A DNA stretch of 33,146 nucleotides, taken from the NCBI GenBank assembly GCA_946610645.1, contig CAMOCK010000218.1:1-33146 (forward strand), given 5' to 3'. Made by a program: the position numbers and the translations under genes. How positions within the stretch are numbered: the stretch's first letter is position 1; each line of letters starts with the position of its first letter. Positions 1-8,481 of this stretch are shown here, one piece after another. This DNA comes from an uncultured Bacteroidales bacterium (GTDB lineage Bacteria > Bacteroidota > Bacteroidia > Bacteroidales > F082). The notes below the pieces were generated by a model. The model ran no database searches. It was not told the DNA's origin and was given only the letters and a program-made list of their open reading frames with translations.

Positions 1-936
1 AGTTTTAATACCAGACCATATTTTCTTGGAATCCAAAACTTTATCTTCGTCTTTCAGAAGTACATCAAAGACATAAAGCAGTTGTTCGCCCATCCCGTTG
101 GGCCACCACAACGCTGGATTTTCAATTTCGAAATTCAGGATCTCATTTTGGATACCGCCATTAAGATGTAAGGTTTTCTCACTGTTTTTCTCACCATTGA
201 CATATATTTCCGCCACGTAGTTTCCTTCCGTCTTACTTTCCACATCAAGGCAAAAACGCATCGTAGCCTTCTCGTTATCAATGTTTTCTGTGACAATATA
301 TGCGTTTTGTAATTTCGCATCAGACCAACCCAACAATTCCACCCGTTTCCAGATGCCCACATTCTTGTATTTCGGAGCCCAGTCCCAGCCATGCTGGTAA
401 GGTGCCTTGCGCGTGACGGCGTATTTCTCGGGCAAACGCGGCTGATGTTGTTCATACAAAGCCAATTGTGTGCTGTCATAACGAAGGAAATGCACTTCCA
501 GAAGGTTGTCTTTCTTTTTCAACATGTCTTTCACCTCGTGATTCCAAACGCGGAATTGGTTGTCAGCAAAGAAGAGTTTTTCGCCGTTCAATTTCACTTC
601 TGCGTAGGTGTCGATGCCTTCAAACTCCAATTCAACCACCTGTTTTTCAAGCAAATCCTTATCTGCATCAAAACGCAAAGTGTAGTCCCAAGGATGGTCG
701 GAAATCCAGAGCAATTGGTTTTCCACCGCGCCAAGATAAGGATGCGGGATGAGGCCGTTTTCATAGAGGCTTTGCTGCACCACAGAGGGCACATCGACCT
801 GCATATTAATATCTAAGGTGTCGCCCGTGAGCGTCCAGCCTTGGTTGAGGAGTTGCGCAACGACGTTGGGCTTTTCAACTTGTTGGCAGCCAACCAAGAC
901 GGCCAATGCAAATAAACAATACAGTACTTTTTTCAT
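1..936 (-). CDS. Beta-mannosidase-like GH2 glycoside hydrolase, lipoprotein (partial, runs off the left edge)
   Basis: Reverse-strand open frame from ATG at 936 (MKKVLYCLFALAVLVGCQQVEKPN..., lipobox LVGC) open to base 1. Contains LLNQGWTLTG, VPSVVQQSLYENGLIPHPYLG, and RKAPYQHGWDWAPKYKNVGIWKRVEL, typical of GH2 beta-mannosidase N-terminal domains. Absent from the ORF track because it is truncated by the window edge. Confidence 0.85.
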   Translation of the reverse strand, partial: MKKVLYCLFALAVLVGCQQVEKPNVVAQLLNQGWTLTGDTLDINMQVDVPSVVQQSLYENGLIPHPYLGAVENQLLWISDHPWDYTLRFDADKDLLEKQVVELEFEGIDTYAEVKLNGEKLFFADNQFRVWNHEVKDMLKKKDNLLEVHFLRYDSTQLALYEQHQPRLPEKYAVTRKAPYQHGWDWAPKYKNVGIWKRVELLGWSDAKLQNAYIVTENIDNEKATMRFCLDVESKTEGNYVAEIYVNGEKNSEKTLHLNGGIQNEILNFEIENPALWWPNGMGEQLLYVFDVLLKDEDKVLDSKKIWSGIKT

Positions 937-1084
937 TGCTACTTTTCTCTTTTCCACAAAACTTGCAAAACCTTCAAAACTCATTTTGAGAGGAAAGTCA
1001 CCAACCGGCTCCTTTCCGGCGGCAAGGCAGTTGCCGTGCCGCACCAAAAGCTTGTTTTGCCAGTTTTGTAGGTTTTGTTATGAA

Positions 1085-1819
1085 CTAAAATGGGTTCAAA
1101 ATTTTTTCCATTTCGTAAATCAAGTCCTTGTTCGACTCGGTCCAGACCATCGTCGCGCCTGTCGCGTCCTTTTGGTCGGGATAGAGTTTCTCGTTGAAGC
1201 GCGGCACCCAATGCGCCAACGAGGCGTGGCAATGCACCGTGCCCGTCATATTCAGGATATCCTTCACGTTGCCAAGGTTGATGCCGCCGCCGGGCATAAT
1301 GGCGATCCGGTCGCCGTAGCGCAACTGCATCTCCGCAATCATCGGGACACCTTCAAGAGCCGTGGGCTTGCCGCCCGAAGTCAGGATTTTGTCGAAGCCG
1401 AGTTCAATCAGTTTTTCGACGGCCTCGAAAGGCTTCACACAAGCATCGATGGCGCGGTGGAAGGTGAACTTCAGCCCCTCGCCTGCTCCCATCAAGGCCT
1501 TGATGGTCTCCACGTCAAGCTCGCCCTTGTCATTCAAAGCCCCGATGACCACGCCCTCGAAGCCGAGCTTCTTGCAGAGCATGATGTCGGTCTTCATCAT
1601 CTCTACTTCCTCATCGTCGTAGATGTAGTTGCCCGGTCGCGGACGGATGAGCACGCGCATGGGGATAAACGAGATGTCGATGGCCTTGGCCAAGGTGCCG
1701 AAAGAAGGCGTCACGCCGCCCACTTCGAGGCATTCGCAAAGTTCGACGCATTGGGCGCAGCCGTCCATCGCGTTCTGCAACGACTTGATGCCATTGGCAC
1801 AGATTTCCAGTCTGATCAT
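1085..1819 (-). CDS. cutC: CutC family copper homeostasis protein
   Basis: MIRLEICANGIKSLQNAMDGCAQCVELCECLEVGGVTPS...RPRPGNYIYDDEEVEMM...LTSGGKPTALEG...IMPGGGINLGNV. Start chosen at 1819 rather than the ORF start 1951, by family N-terminus and a TATCTTTG box at 1844-1837. Confidence 0.93.
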   Translation of the reverse strand: MIRLEICANGIKSLQNAMDGCAQCVELCECLEVGGVTPSFGTLAKAIDISFIPMRVLIRPRPGNYIYDDEEVEMMKTDIMLCKKLGFEGVVIGALNDKGELDVETIKALMGAGEGLKFTFHRAIDACVKPFEAVEKLIELGFDKILTSGGKPTALEGVPMIAEMQLRYGDRIAIMPGGGINLGNVKDILNMTGTVHCHASLAHWVPRFNEKLYPDQKDATGATMVWTESNKDLIYEMEKILNPF

Positions 1820-1836
1820 AGTCCTAAAATTTGGGG

Positions 1837-1844
1837 CAAAGATA
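1837..1844 (-). promoter_or_regulatory. Putative Bacteroidetes -7 element (TATCTTTG) for cutC
   Basis: Reverse complement of caaagata reads TATCTTTG, matching TAnnTTTG, 18 bp upstream of the CutC start. Confidence 0.5.
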
Positions 1845-1953
1845 TGGAATTTGTTGAAGTGTTGATTGTTGAATTGTTGAATTGTTGTTGAAAAAGGGTT
1901 TGATTGCATCTGAAAAACAGTCAAACCAGCCGAATAACACACTTTTTGCATTG

Positions 1954-2046
1954 ATTCGGCTAAATAAAGGGGTATTTATTCAGCCATATCAAAGGATTTT
2001 TGTATCAATTCGGCTAACTAAAGGGGTGTTTATTCAGCCACATCAA
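1954..2046. repeat. 54-bp period tandem repeat (about 1.7 copies) containing hairpin-forming dyads
   Basis: 1954-1992 attcggctaaataaaggggtatttattcagccatatcaa versus 2008-2046 attcggctaactaaaggggtgtttattcagccacatcaa, 36/39 identical. Each copy has a GGCTAAATAAA-GGGGTA-TTTATTCAGCC dyad. Confidence 0.85.
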
Positions 2047-2380
2047 CCAAATCAAGCGGGCTTTGGGCGTCGAGAACGTGGTTTCGTCCGAGTCGGCGTG
2101 GATTGTGCGCGGTGACGACGACCACAACGGGGCGCAAATCGACATGCTGATTGTCAGGGACGACCGTGTGGTCAACCTTTGCGAGATGAAATTCCTCTCG
2201 AAAGAATACGACCCACAGGCCGATGACGACCTCAAAATGAGGGAACGCATCGCCACCTTGCAGGAACGCCTCTCGCCCAAGCAGACCATCCACCTGACGT
2301 TGGTCACGACGGTCGGCCTCAAGCACAACGCCCACAGCGGTGTGTTCCAGCAATTGGTGACTATTGACAGTTTGTTTTGA
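2027..2380 (+). pseudogene. C-terminal remnant of an AAA family ATPase (DUF234/PD-(D/E)XK-type C-terminal domain)
   Basis: Frame reads CLFSHINQIKRALGVENVVSSESAWIVRGDDDHNGAQIDMLIVRDDRVVNLCEMKFLSKEYDP...KQTIHLTLVTTVGLKHNAHSGVFQQLVTIDSLF, the family C-terminus. No Walker A/B region upstream; an in-frame stop lies in the repeat. Confidence 0.75.
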
Positions 2381-2447
2381 GGATGGATTGTCGGGCGTTT
2401 AATTGTTGAAATGTTGGCGAGAGACATAGGGTCTGCAGAAAAAATCG

Positions 2448-2455
2448 TACTTTTG
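2448..2455 (+). promoter_or_regulatory. Putative -7 element (TACTTTTG) for mutS2
   Basis: TACTTTTG matches TAnnTTTG, 77 bp upstream of the mutS2 GTG start. Confidence 0.45.
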
Positions 2456-2531
2456 CCGTTGAAAAAGGACAAAGCAACGTCAACCGAACTGCCCGAATGG
2501 GCGAAACAAACAGTATACGATTAATCAACCC

Positions 2532-4925
2532 GTGATCTACCCCAACAACTTTGAACAGAAAATCGGCTTCAATAGCATCCGCGAGATGATGGCTGGCCAT
2601 TGCATCAGCCCAATGGGACTCGAAAAGGTGGAAGCCTTGTCGTTTTCAACCGACAGAACCCTCATCGTCAGGAGCTTGGAGCAAACCGACGAGTTTCGCC
2701 GTTTGTTGCAAACGGGCGTGCCGTTCCCCGTGCGCGACTTCCACGACCTGCGCGAGGCCTTCCACCGCATCCAAATCGAGGGCACCTGCCTCGGCGTGGA
2801 AGACTTGTTTGCGCTGAAGCCGTCGCTCAACGTGCTCGATGCCATTCTGCGCTTCGGACGTTCCGAAAGTGCCGATGACTATCCGCAACTCAAGACACTG
2901 ATAGAGAACATTTTCATCGATCGCGCCATCTTCACCGAAGCCAACCGACTCGTTGATGACAAAGGCGAAATCCCCGACAATGCCTCTCCCGAATTGGCCG
3001 AAATCCGGCAAAGCATACGGCGCAAGCAAGGCAGCATCGAGAAGCGCATCCGACAGATCATGGGCGACGCCAAGACCGCTGGCTGGGTCGACCAGAAATC
3101 GGAAATCACCATCCGCGACGGGCGCTTGGTCATCCCCGTCAAGGCCGCCGACAAACGCGCCCTGCGTGGCTTCATACACGATGAATCTGCTACCGGTCAA
3201 ACGGTTTACATCGAGCCTGCCGAAATCTTCGACACCTCCAACGAAATCAAGGAGTTGGAATACGCCGAAAGGCGCGAAATCCACCGCATACTGACGGCGT
3301 TCACGCGCCTGCTCCGCCCCTACCTCAGCGAACTGCGCAAGGCTTGGGTCCTTCTTGGCGACATCGACTTCATCCGCGCCAAGGCCTTGCTCGCCAACGA
3401 AATCGGTGGCGTGAAGCCCGAACTGCGCGACACACCTTATATTAATTGGCAGCAGGCCCGCCATCCGCTTTTGGAAAAGAAACTGAAAGCACAAGGCAAG
3501 CAAGTCGTTCCGTTGGATTTGCAACTCAATGAAAACGAGCGTATTTTGGTCATCAGTGGGCCAAATGCCGGCGGCAAGTCGGTGTGCCTGAAAACGGCAG
3601 GGCTGCTGCAATACATGCTGCAATGCGGCCTCATGCCGCCCATGCGCATCGACTCGGAATGCGGCCTCTTTGAGAGCATCTTCATCGACATCGGCGACCA
3701 GCAGTCCATCCTCGACGACCTCTCCACTTACAGCTCGCACCTTATTAATATGAAAGCCCTCCTCGAAAACGCCGATGCGAACACACTGTTCCTCATCGAC
3801 GAGTTCGGGACAGGCACAGAGCCGCAACTGGGTGGTGCCATCGCCGAAGCCATCCTATTGGAACTCAACAAAAAGCAAGCCTTCGGAATGGTCACCACGC
3901 ACTATGCCAACCTGAAACTTTTGGCCGACCATCACGAGGGCATCATCAACGGCGCCATGCTGTTCGACACACGGTTTATGCAGCCGATGTATATGATGAT
4001 GACCGGAAAACCGGGCTCGTCATTCGCCTTCGAAATCGCCAAGAAAATCGGCTTCCCGCGACAAATCCTCGACGACGCGGCCAACATCACCGGCGACCAG
4101 CATCTCAAATTCGAGAAGCAATTGCAACAACTCGAAGTCGATAAAAAGGCCATCCGCAAAAAGGAACAAGACCTGCGCATCGCCGACCAACTCTTGACCG
4201 AGGTGGTGGAGAAATACAAGGGCCTCCTCGCCGACCTCGAAGGCAAGAAGAAGCAATACCTCCGCAACGCAGCAACTGAGGCTCAGGAACTTATCGAGAA
4301 AGCCAACAGCCAAATCGAGCGCACCATCCGCGAAATCAAGGAGGCACAAGCCGAGAAGACCAAGACCAAAGAGATACGCCAGAACCTTGAAAAGACCAAA
4401 GAGGAAATCGCGAAAAAAGCCAAGGAAGTAGCCGAACAAAAGAAAAAAGAAGAGGCCGAAGCCGTCTTGAAGGTGGGCGACACCGTTTGCATTGATGATA
4501 TGCAGGTGGTGGGCGAAATTTTGGCCATCAGCGACACCGACGCCACCATATTGTTCGACACCGTGCGCCTGCGCACCTCGCCCGACAAGCTCCGCAAGGT
4601 GAGCCGCGCCGTGGCCCGCAAGACCCAACGCCAATGGAAAGCCGGACTCATCGCCGACGAACTCAGCGAAAAGGCCGAGCACTTCGACCTTACCCTTGAC
4701 GTGCGCGGCAAACGCGCCGAGGAAGCCCTCGACATCGTGGACAAGTATCTCGACGAAGCCAAACTCCTAAGCATCAAGGAAGTGAGCATCCTTCACGGCA
4801 AGGGCAACGGCATCTTGCGCAAACTCATCCGCGAGCAACTAAGTCGCAACCACGACGTGGAACGTTTTCATGATGCCTCGCTCGAAACCGGCGGGACGGG
4901 AATAACAAGGGTTTATTTTAGGTAA
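2532..4925 (+). CDS. mutS2: Endonuclease MutS2 (MutS ATPase plus C-terminal Smr domain)
   Basis: 797 aa, GTG start. Walker A ISGPNAGGKSVCLKT, Walker B LFLIDEFGTGTEP, coiled-coil segment, C-terminal Smr LDVRGKRAEEAL...ILHGKGNGILR. Confidence 0.95.
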   Translation: MIYPNNFEQKIGFNSIREMMAGHCISPMGLEKVEALSFSTDRTLIVRSLEQTDEFRRLLQTGVPFPVRDFHDLREAFHRIQIEGTCLGVEDLFALKPSLNVLDAILRFGRSESADDYPQLKTLIENIFIDRAIFTEANRLVDDKGEIPDNASPELAEIRQSIRRKQGSIEKRIRQIMGDAKTAGWVDQKSEITIRDGRLVIPVKAADKRALRGFIHDESATGQTVYIEPAEIFDTSNEIKELEYAERREIHRILTAFTRLLRPYLSELRKAWVLLGDIDFIRAKALLANEIGGVKPELRDTPYINWQQARHPLLEKKLKAQGKQVVPLDLQLNENERILVISGPNAGGKSVCLKTAGLLQYMLQCGLMPPMRIDSECGLFESIFIDIGDQQSILDDLSTYSSHLINMKALLENADANTLFLIDEFGTGTEPQLGGAIAEAILLELNKKQAFGMVTTHYANLKLLADHHEGIINGAMLFDTRFMQPMYMMMTGKPGSSFAFEIAKKIGFPRQILDDAANITGDQHLKFEKQLQQLEVDKKAIRKKEQDLRIADQLLTEVVEKYKGLLADLEGKKKQYLRNAATEAQELIEKANSQIERTIREIKEAQAEKTKTKEIRQNLEKTKEEIAKKAKEVAEQKKKEEAEAVLKVGDTVCIDDMQVVGEILAISDTDATILFDTVRLRTSPDKLRKVSRAVARKTQRQWKAGLIADELSEKAEHFDLTLDVRGKRAEEALDIVDKYLDEAKLLSIKEVSILHGKGNGILRKLIREQLSRNHDVERFHDASLETGGTGITRVYFR

Positions 4926-4927
4926 CA

Positions 4928-4963
4928 GAAAAACGGAGACAGGCTGCCCCGTCTCCGCTTTTC
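4928..4963. terminator. Intrinsic terminator, possibly bidirectional, between mutS2 and the convergent small membrane protein gene
   Basis: aaaaaCGGAGACaggctgccccGTCTCCGcttttc: 7-bp GC-rich stem, flanking A and T tracts, between converging genes. Confidence 0.8.
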
Positions 4964-4981
4964 ATTTAGTTGATTCCCTGC

Positions 4982-5224
4982 TTATTTCTTCTTGAAAAGC
5001 GAGAGAATCCAAAGCAACAGCACAGCACCCACCGTTCCAACCAAAAGTTGACCCCAGAACGTGCCGCTCGCCGTGAGGCCGAGCAAGCTGAAGATCCAGC
5101 TTCCCAATGCTCCGCCGACGATACCGACGATGATACTCACCAAGAGGCCCATGCCCTTGTTCATGATTTTGCCGGCGATGAATCCCGCCAAGGCTCCGAT
5201 TAAAAGTGATACTAAGATACCCAT
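4982..5224 (-). CDS. GlsB/YeaQ/YmgE family (transglycosylase-associated) small membrane protein
   Basis: 80 aa MGILVSLLIGALAGFIAGKIMNKGMGLLVSIIVGIVGGALGSWIF..., typical Gly-rich membrane pattern. Confidence 0.9.
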   Translation of the reverse strand: MGILVSLLIGALAGFIAGKIMNKGMGLLVSIIVGIVGGALGSWIFSLLGLTASGTFWGQLLVGTVGAVLLLWILSLFKKK

Positions 5225-5259
5225 TTTAGTTGATAGTTAATAGTTGATATTTTAGGTTT

Positions 5260-5877
5260 TCATTTTCGGTTCATTAGAGCGGCCACTTCCGCGTTTTGCG
5301 CTTCAATGTAGTCCAGAATCTCGTCGCGGCCCGTCTTTTTCTCCGACGAGGTGACGAAAACAGGCGGCAGTTCCTCCCAATCCTCCAAAAGCCTTGCCTT
5401 GAGCGCTTTCACATTACGGTCCAATTCAGCCTTCGAAACCTTGTCGGCCTTGGTGAACACGATGCAGAATGGCACTTGGTTCTCGCCGAGCCAGTCCATG
5501 AAGCCGAGGTCGTTGTTTTGGGGTTCGAGGCGCGAATCGACGAGAACGAAGGTGCACACCAGATTGCGCCGTTGCGAGATGTAGTTATTGATCATGACAC
5601 GCCATTGGTCGCGCTGTTTCTTTGAGTGTTTTGCATATCCATAGCCCGGCAAATCAACGAGATACCATGCGTCATTGACGATGAAATGGTTGATGGCCAC
5701 CGTCTTGCCCGGCACCGAAGAAGTCTTGGCCAAGCCATTTCTTTGCACCAACATGTTGATCAATGAGGACTTACCCACGTTGGAGCGTCCTATGAACGCG
5801 TATTCTGGCAAGCTCTCGTTGGGCAGCTTGTCGATGCGCGTGTTGCTCATCAAAAATTCTGCTTTCGTTATGTTCAT
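5260..5877 (-). CDS. engB: Ribosome biogenesis GTP-binding protein YihA/YsxC
   Basis: [43 protein letters not shown]-motifs. Confidence 0.95.
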   Translation of the reverse strand: MNITKAEFLMSNTRIDKLPNESLPEYAFIGRSNVGKSSLINMLVQRNGLAKTSSVPGKTVAINHFIVNDAWYLVDLPGYGYAKHSKKQRDQWRVMINNYISQRRNLVCTFVLVDSRLEPQNNDLGFMDWLGENQVPFCIVFTKADKVSKAELDRNVKALKARLLEDWEELPPVFVTSSEKKTGRDEILDYIEAQNAEVAALMNRK

Positions 5878-5914
5878 CTTTTTAATTTAGCGGTTAAACA
5901 TGTGGAGTTGAGGG

Positions 5915-6883
5915 TTATCTGGATTGCAAATGAAGGGGGACGGCATTCTTGTCGTAGGTCATGTGACGTTGGGCCTTTTCTTCAAACATATCACTCATAG
6001 TCAGCAACATACCCGTTTCTTCCACGCTTCCGAAGCCTGGATTGAGCGACGTTCCGAAAGAGCGCAAGGTGGGCGAAAGGTTCATGTAGGCGTTCACCAA
6101 GGGCGGTACGGCGGCACCACGCTCGCGGACGCGCTTCACCAAGATTTTGTAGTTGTCTTTGTAGTTGTCTGCCGTGAAAATGGCGGCCAATTCTGCCGCG
6201 TCCGTCAAGATGGGCAGGTTCAACTCGGGGCGCGGACCAACGAGGTTTTCCGTGTCGGGGAAGTGCTTTTGCAAGAAATAAAGAATCATGTCGCGGGCCA
6301 GGCGGTCGAGTTGCGGATACATGGTCACCTTGCCGAAATAATACTTGGCTGTAGGATACAAATCACGGATGGAGCCCAACCCATTCCACAGATTGTCAAG
6401 CGAATACAAGCCTTTCGAAAGGTTTTTGGAGGGTTGATAGTCGGGTTGGACAAACGAGCGGCCCAACTCAAGCGTGAAAGGCAGGTATTCCTTCACGAAC
6501 CTTTCGGAATAGAGGAAAAGTTCGCTGGTGGGCGTATCGACTTGTCCGTTTTCGTCGGTCGGGAGATGGTCGCAAAGCAGGAAGCGATAGCCGCCCACGA
6601 TGGCCTTGTCGATGGGATTCCATACGATAAGCTGCTCAAAGAAATTCTCCTTGCGGGTGTCGAACACGTCGATGTCGCAATCAAGGCCCGTTCCGCCGCC
6701 CGAATCGCGGAAACTGATTTCGCGCAGACGTCCTATTTCGCGCATAATGGCTGGCGAATTGTGGGCATTGACGATATAAATCTCGTTGCCGGCGTTGTTC
6801 GTCAAACGGAAAAAACGCTCCTGAGTCAGCTCCGACATGATGTCGGCAACGGGAACCGGATCGATTATCTTGTTCATTATCAT
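5915..6883 (-). CDS. glsB: Hemolysin-like GNAT N-acyltransferase (GlsB-like, glycine/ornithine lipid biosynthesis)
   Basis: NAHNSPAIMREIGRLREISFRDSGGGTGLDCDIDVFDTRKENFFEQLIVWN...IVGGYRFLL..., COG3176-type; paired with a PlsC-like gene by 4-bp ATGA overlap. Confidence 0.75.
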   Translation of the reverse strand: MIMNKIIDPVPVADIMSELTQERFFRLTNNAGNEIYIVNAHNSPAIMREIGRLREISFRDSGGGTGLDCDIDVFDTRKENFFEQLIVWNPIDKAIVGGYRFLLCDHLPTDENGQVDTPTSELFLYSERFVKEYLPFTLELGRSFVQPDYQPSKNLSKGLYSLDNLWNGLGSIRDLYPTAKYYFGKVTMYPQLDRLARDMILYFLQKHFPDTENLVGPRPELNLPILTDAAELAAIFTADNYKDNYKILVKRVRERGAAVPPLVNAYMNLSPTLRSFGTSLNPGFGSVEETGMLLTMSDMFEEKAQRHMTYDKNAVPLHLQSR

Positions 6884-7755
6884 ATCGTATAGGTTTTTGT
6901 CGGGTCAAAATTCAAATTGCAATCGTTGCCAAGCTGGTAAGAGAAGGTCCTGAGTTTCTCGGCCCATTGCGCGTCGTTGAAACGGCGGTCGAAAGTTTGG
7001 TAGGGAATCGGCTTGCCGAACGAGATGGTGAGCTTTTGGTTGCGCTGCTTGAAGAACTCGTCAATCAAGAAAGCCATTTCGATATTCACCTTGATTTTCA
7101 ACTTTTTGCGCAGCCGGGCGAGGTTGTAGAAAAACTTGGAGTTGTGCCCTTCGATATGAGTCGGAACGATGTCTCGCTGATAGGCCTTCGACTTGGCGAG
7201 GAAGGTTTTTTTCCATTCAAGGTCCTGGATCTTGCCGTCGTCGGTCTTGCGCGAGCAAAGTCCGAAAGGAAAGTAGCAGATAGTGGCATCGCCGTCGAAA
7301 GTCTCGTTGAAGAGGCGGACGTTCTCGTCGCGGTTGGCCGTCGCACTGCCCACCTTATTGACGGGGATGAAGATCGGCTCCAAGGGTTTTACGAACATGA
7401 GGAAATCATTGACCGGCGTGAGTGTCGCGCCACGATGGTTGCCCACAGCGGCAATGAGAGCTATGCCGTCCAAACCGCCAAGAGGATGGTTGGAAGCCAC
7501 AAGAATCCTGTCGCCACTCATCAGGTTATCAACGCCTTTCAACTCCAATTCGAGATTAAAGTCGGCAATGAGTGCGTTGATGAAATCGACGCCTTTCAAG
7601 TGACCATACTTGGTCAGAATCTCGTTGATGTCGTCTTCGTGCAGCAGCTTCTGAATCCTGCGAAACAGCCAGTTGGGCATGAATTTCATCAGCTTCGGCA
7701 CCTTGGCGTTGAAGATTCCCCTCAGGTCAATCAGATTGGTCTGTTCGTTCTCCAT
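6880..7755 (-). CDS. glsA: PlsC-like 1-acyl-glycerol-3-phosphate O-acyltransferase family protein (GlsA-like)
   Basis: VASNHPLGGLDGIALIAAVG (HX4D-like acyltransferase motif), FIPVNKVGSATANRDENVRLFNE, FPFGLCSRK. Start chosen at MENEQTN (7755). Confidence 0.7.
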   Translation of the reverse strand: MENEQTNLIDLRGIFNAKVPKLMKFMPNWLFRRIQKLLHEDDINEILTKYGHLKGVDFINALIADFNLELELKGVDNLMSGDRILVASNHPLGGLDGIALIAAVGNHRGATLTPVNDFLMFVKPLEPIFIPVNKVGSATANRDENVRLFNETFDGDATICYFPFGLCSRKTDDGKIQDLEWKKTFLAKSKAYQRDIVPTHIEGHNSKFFYNLARLRKKLKIKVNIEMAFLIDEFFKQRNQKLTISFGKPIPYQTFDRRFNDAQWAEKLRTFSYQLGNDCNLNFDPTKTYTI

Positions 7756-7948
7756 ACTCGAAAAATGGTGCAACAATTCGAGGCAAAAATAGGAAAAAGA
7801 AAAACGTATCGGCATTTTTTCGTCAAAAAAGCGTCCGTTTCTGCCTTTAATTTCTCAAATAATAAATTATATTTTATTGAATATTAGTATATTAACAAGT
7901 AATCAACAAACAATGTTGATAACTTTCGGCAAACAAACCCAAAAAAAG

Positions 7949-7973
7949 TGGGGGAAAGTGGTAGATGATGGGA
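7949..7973 (+). promoter_or_regulatory. MraZ operator: three TGGNN boxes at exact 10-bp period
   Basis: TGGGG (7949), TGGTA (7959), TGGGA (7969) with 5-bp spacers, immediately upstream of mraZ; matches the known TGGGN direct-repeat architecture of MraZ sites. Confidence 0.8.
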
Positions 7974-8013
7974 AAAAATGCACTATTTTAGCAGCCTGAA
8001 ACCGACATCAAAG

Positions 8014-8466
8014 ATGAGTTACCCAGTAGGACATTTCAATTGCAAGTTGGACGCAAAGGGAAGGCTAATGTTTCCTAGCGATTTCAAGGAGCAGATGGGC
8101 GAGCAGGCGGAGGAAGGCTTCGTGTTGCGCCCATCGCTTTTTGAGAACAGCAAGTGCCTCGACCTGTTCACTCGTAGCGACTGGGACGAGGCGCAAAACA
8201 AGTTGCGCAACGAGTTCAGCATCTACGATGAAGAGGGCGCGGCCATGTTGAGATACCTGAACTCGGGGGTCCGCTTTGCAAAACTTGACGCCAATGGCCG
8301 ATTGCAAATCCCCAAGGACCTGATGGACAAGGGCGGATTGGTCAAAGACGTGGTGGTGGAAGCGCTGGCCAACAAGATGGAAATTTGGGACAAAGACCGC
8401 TATCAGCAGTCAGTGTCCACCATCGACAAGAAGAAAATGTTCGAGATTCTGCGCAACATCAAATAA
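8014..8466 (+). CDS. mraZ: Division/cell wall cluster transcriptional regulator MraZ
   Basis: MSYPVGHFNCKLDAKGRLMFPSDFKEQM...FAKLDANGRLQIPKDLM: two DXXXR repeats. The ORF extends to 7978 but 8014 fits the family N-terminus. Confidence 0.93.
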   Translation: MSYPVGHFNCKLDAKGRLMFPSDFKEQMGEQAEEGFVLRPSLFENSKCLDLFTRSDWDEAQNKLRNEFSIYDEEGAAMLRYLNSGVRFAKLDANGRLQIPKDLMDKGGLVKDVVVEALANKMEIWDKDRYQQSVSTIDKKKMFEILRNIK

Positions 8467-8481
8467 AAAGGAGGACGTGCG

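Noticed and set aside
391-816. 141-aa + strand ORF
   Set aside because: Antisense to the edge-truncated beta-mannosidase, which is not listed in the ORF track.
818-1891. 357-aa + strand ORF
   Set aside because: Antisense to cutC and the mannosidase start; no recognisable protein features, while the minus strand encodes clear families.
1882-2115. 77-aa ORF with IRLNKGVFIQP repeats
   Set aside because: The amino-acid repeat reflects the 54-bp DNA repeat (divisible by 3); frame disagrees with the ATPase remnant.
2646-3827. 393-aa minus-strand ORF
   Set aside because: Antisense shadow ORF of mutS2, produced by codon bias; mutS2 motifs are unambiguous.
5924-6892. 322-aa + strand ORF, same length as the real gene
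   Set aside because: Antisense to the GNAT acyltransferase; equal length is coincidental and the sequence is not protein-family-like.
6967-7887. 306-aa + strand ORF
   Set aside because: Antisense to the PlsC-like acyltransferase.
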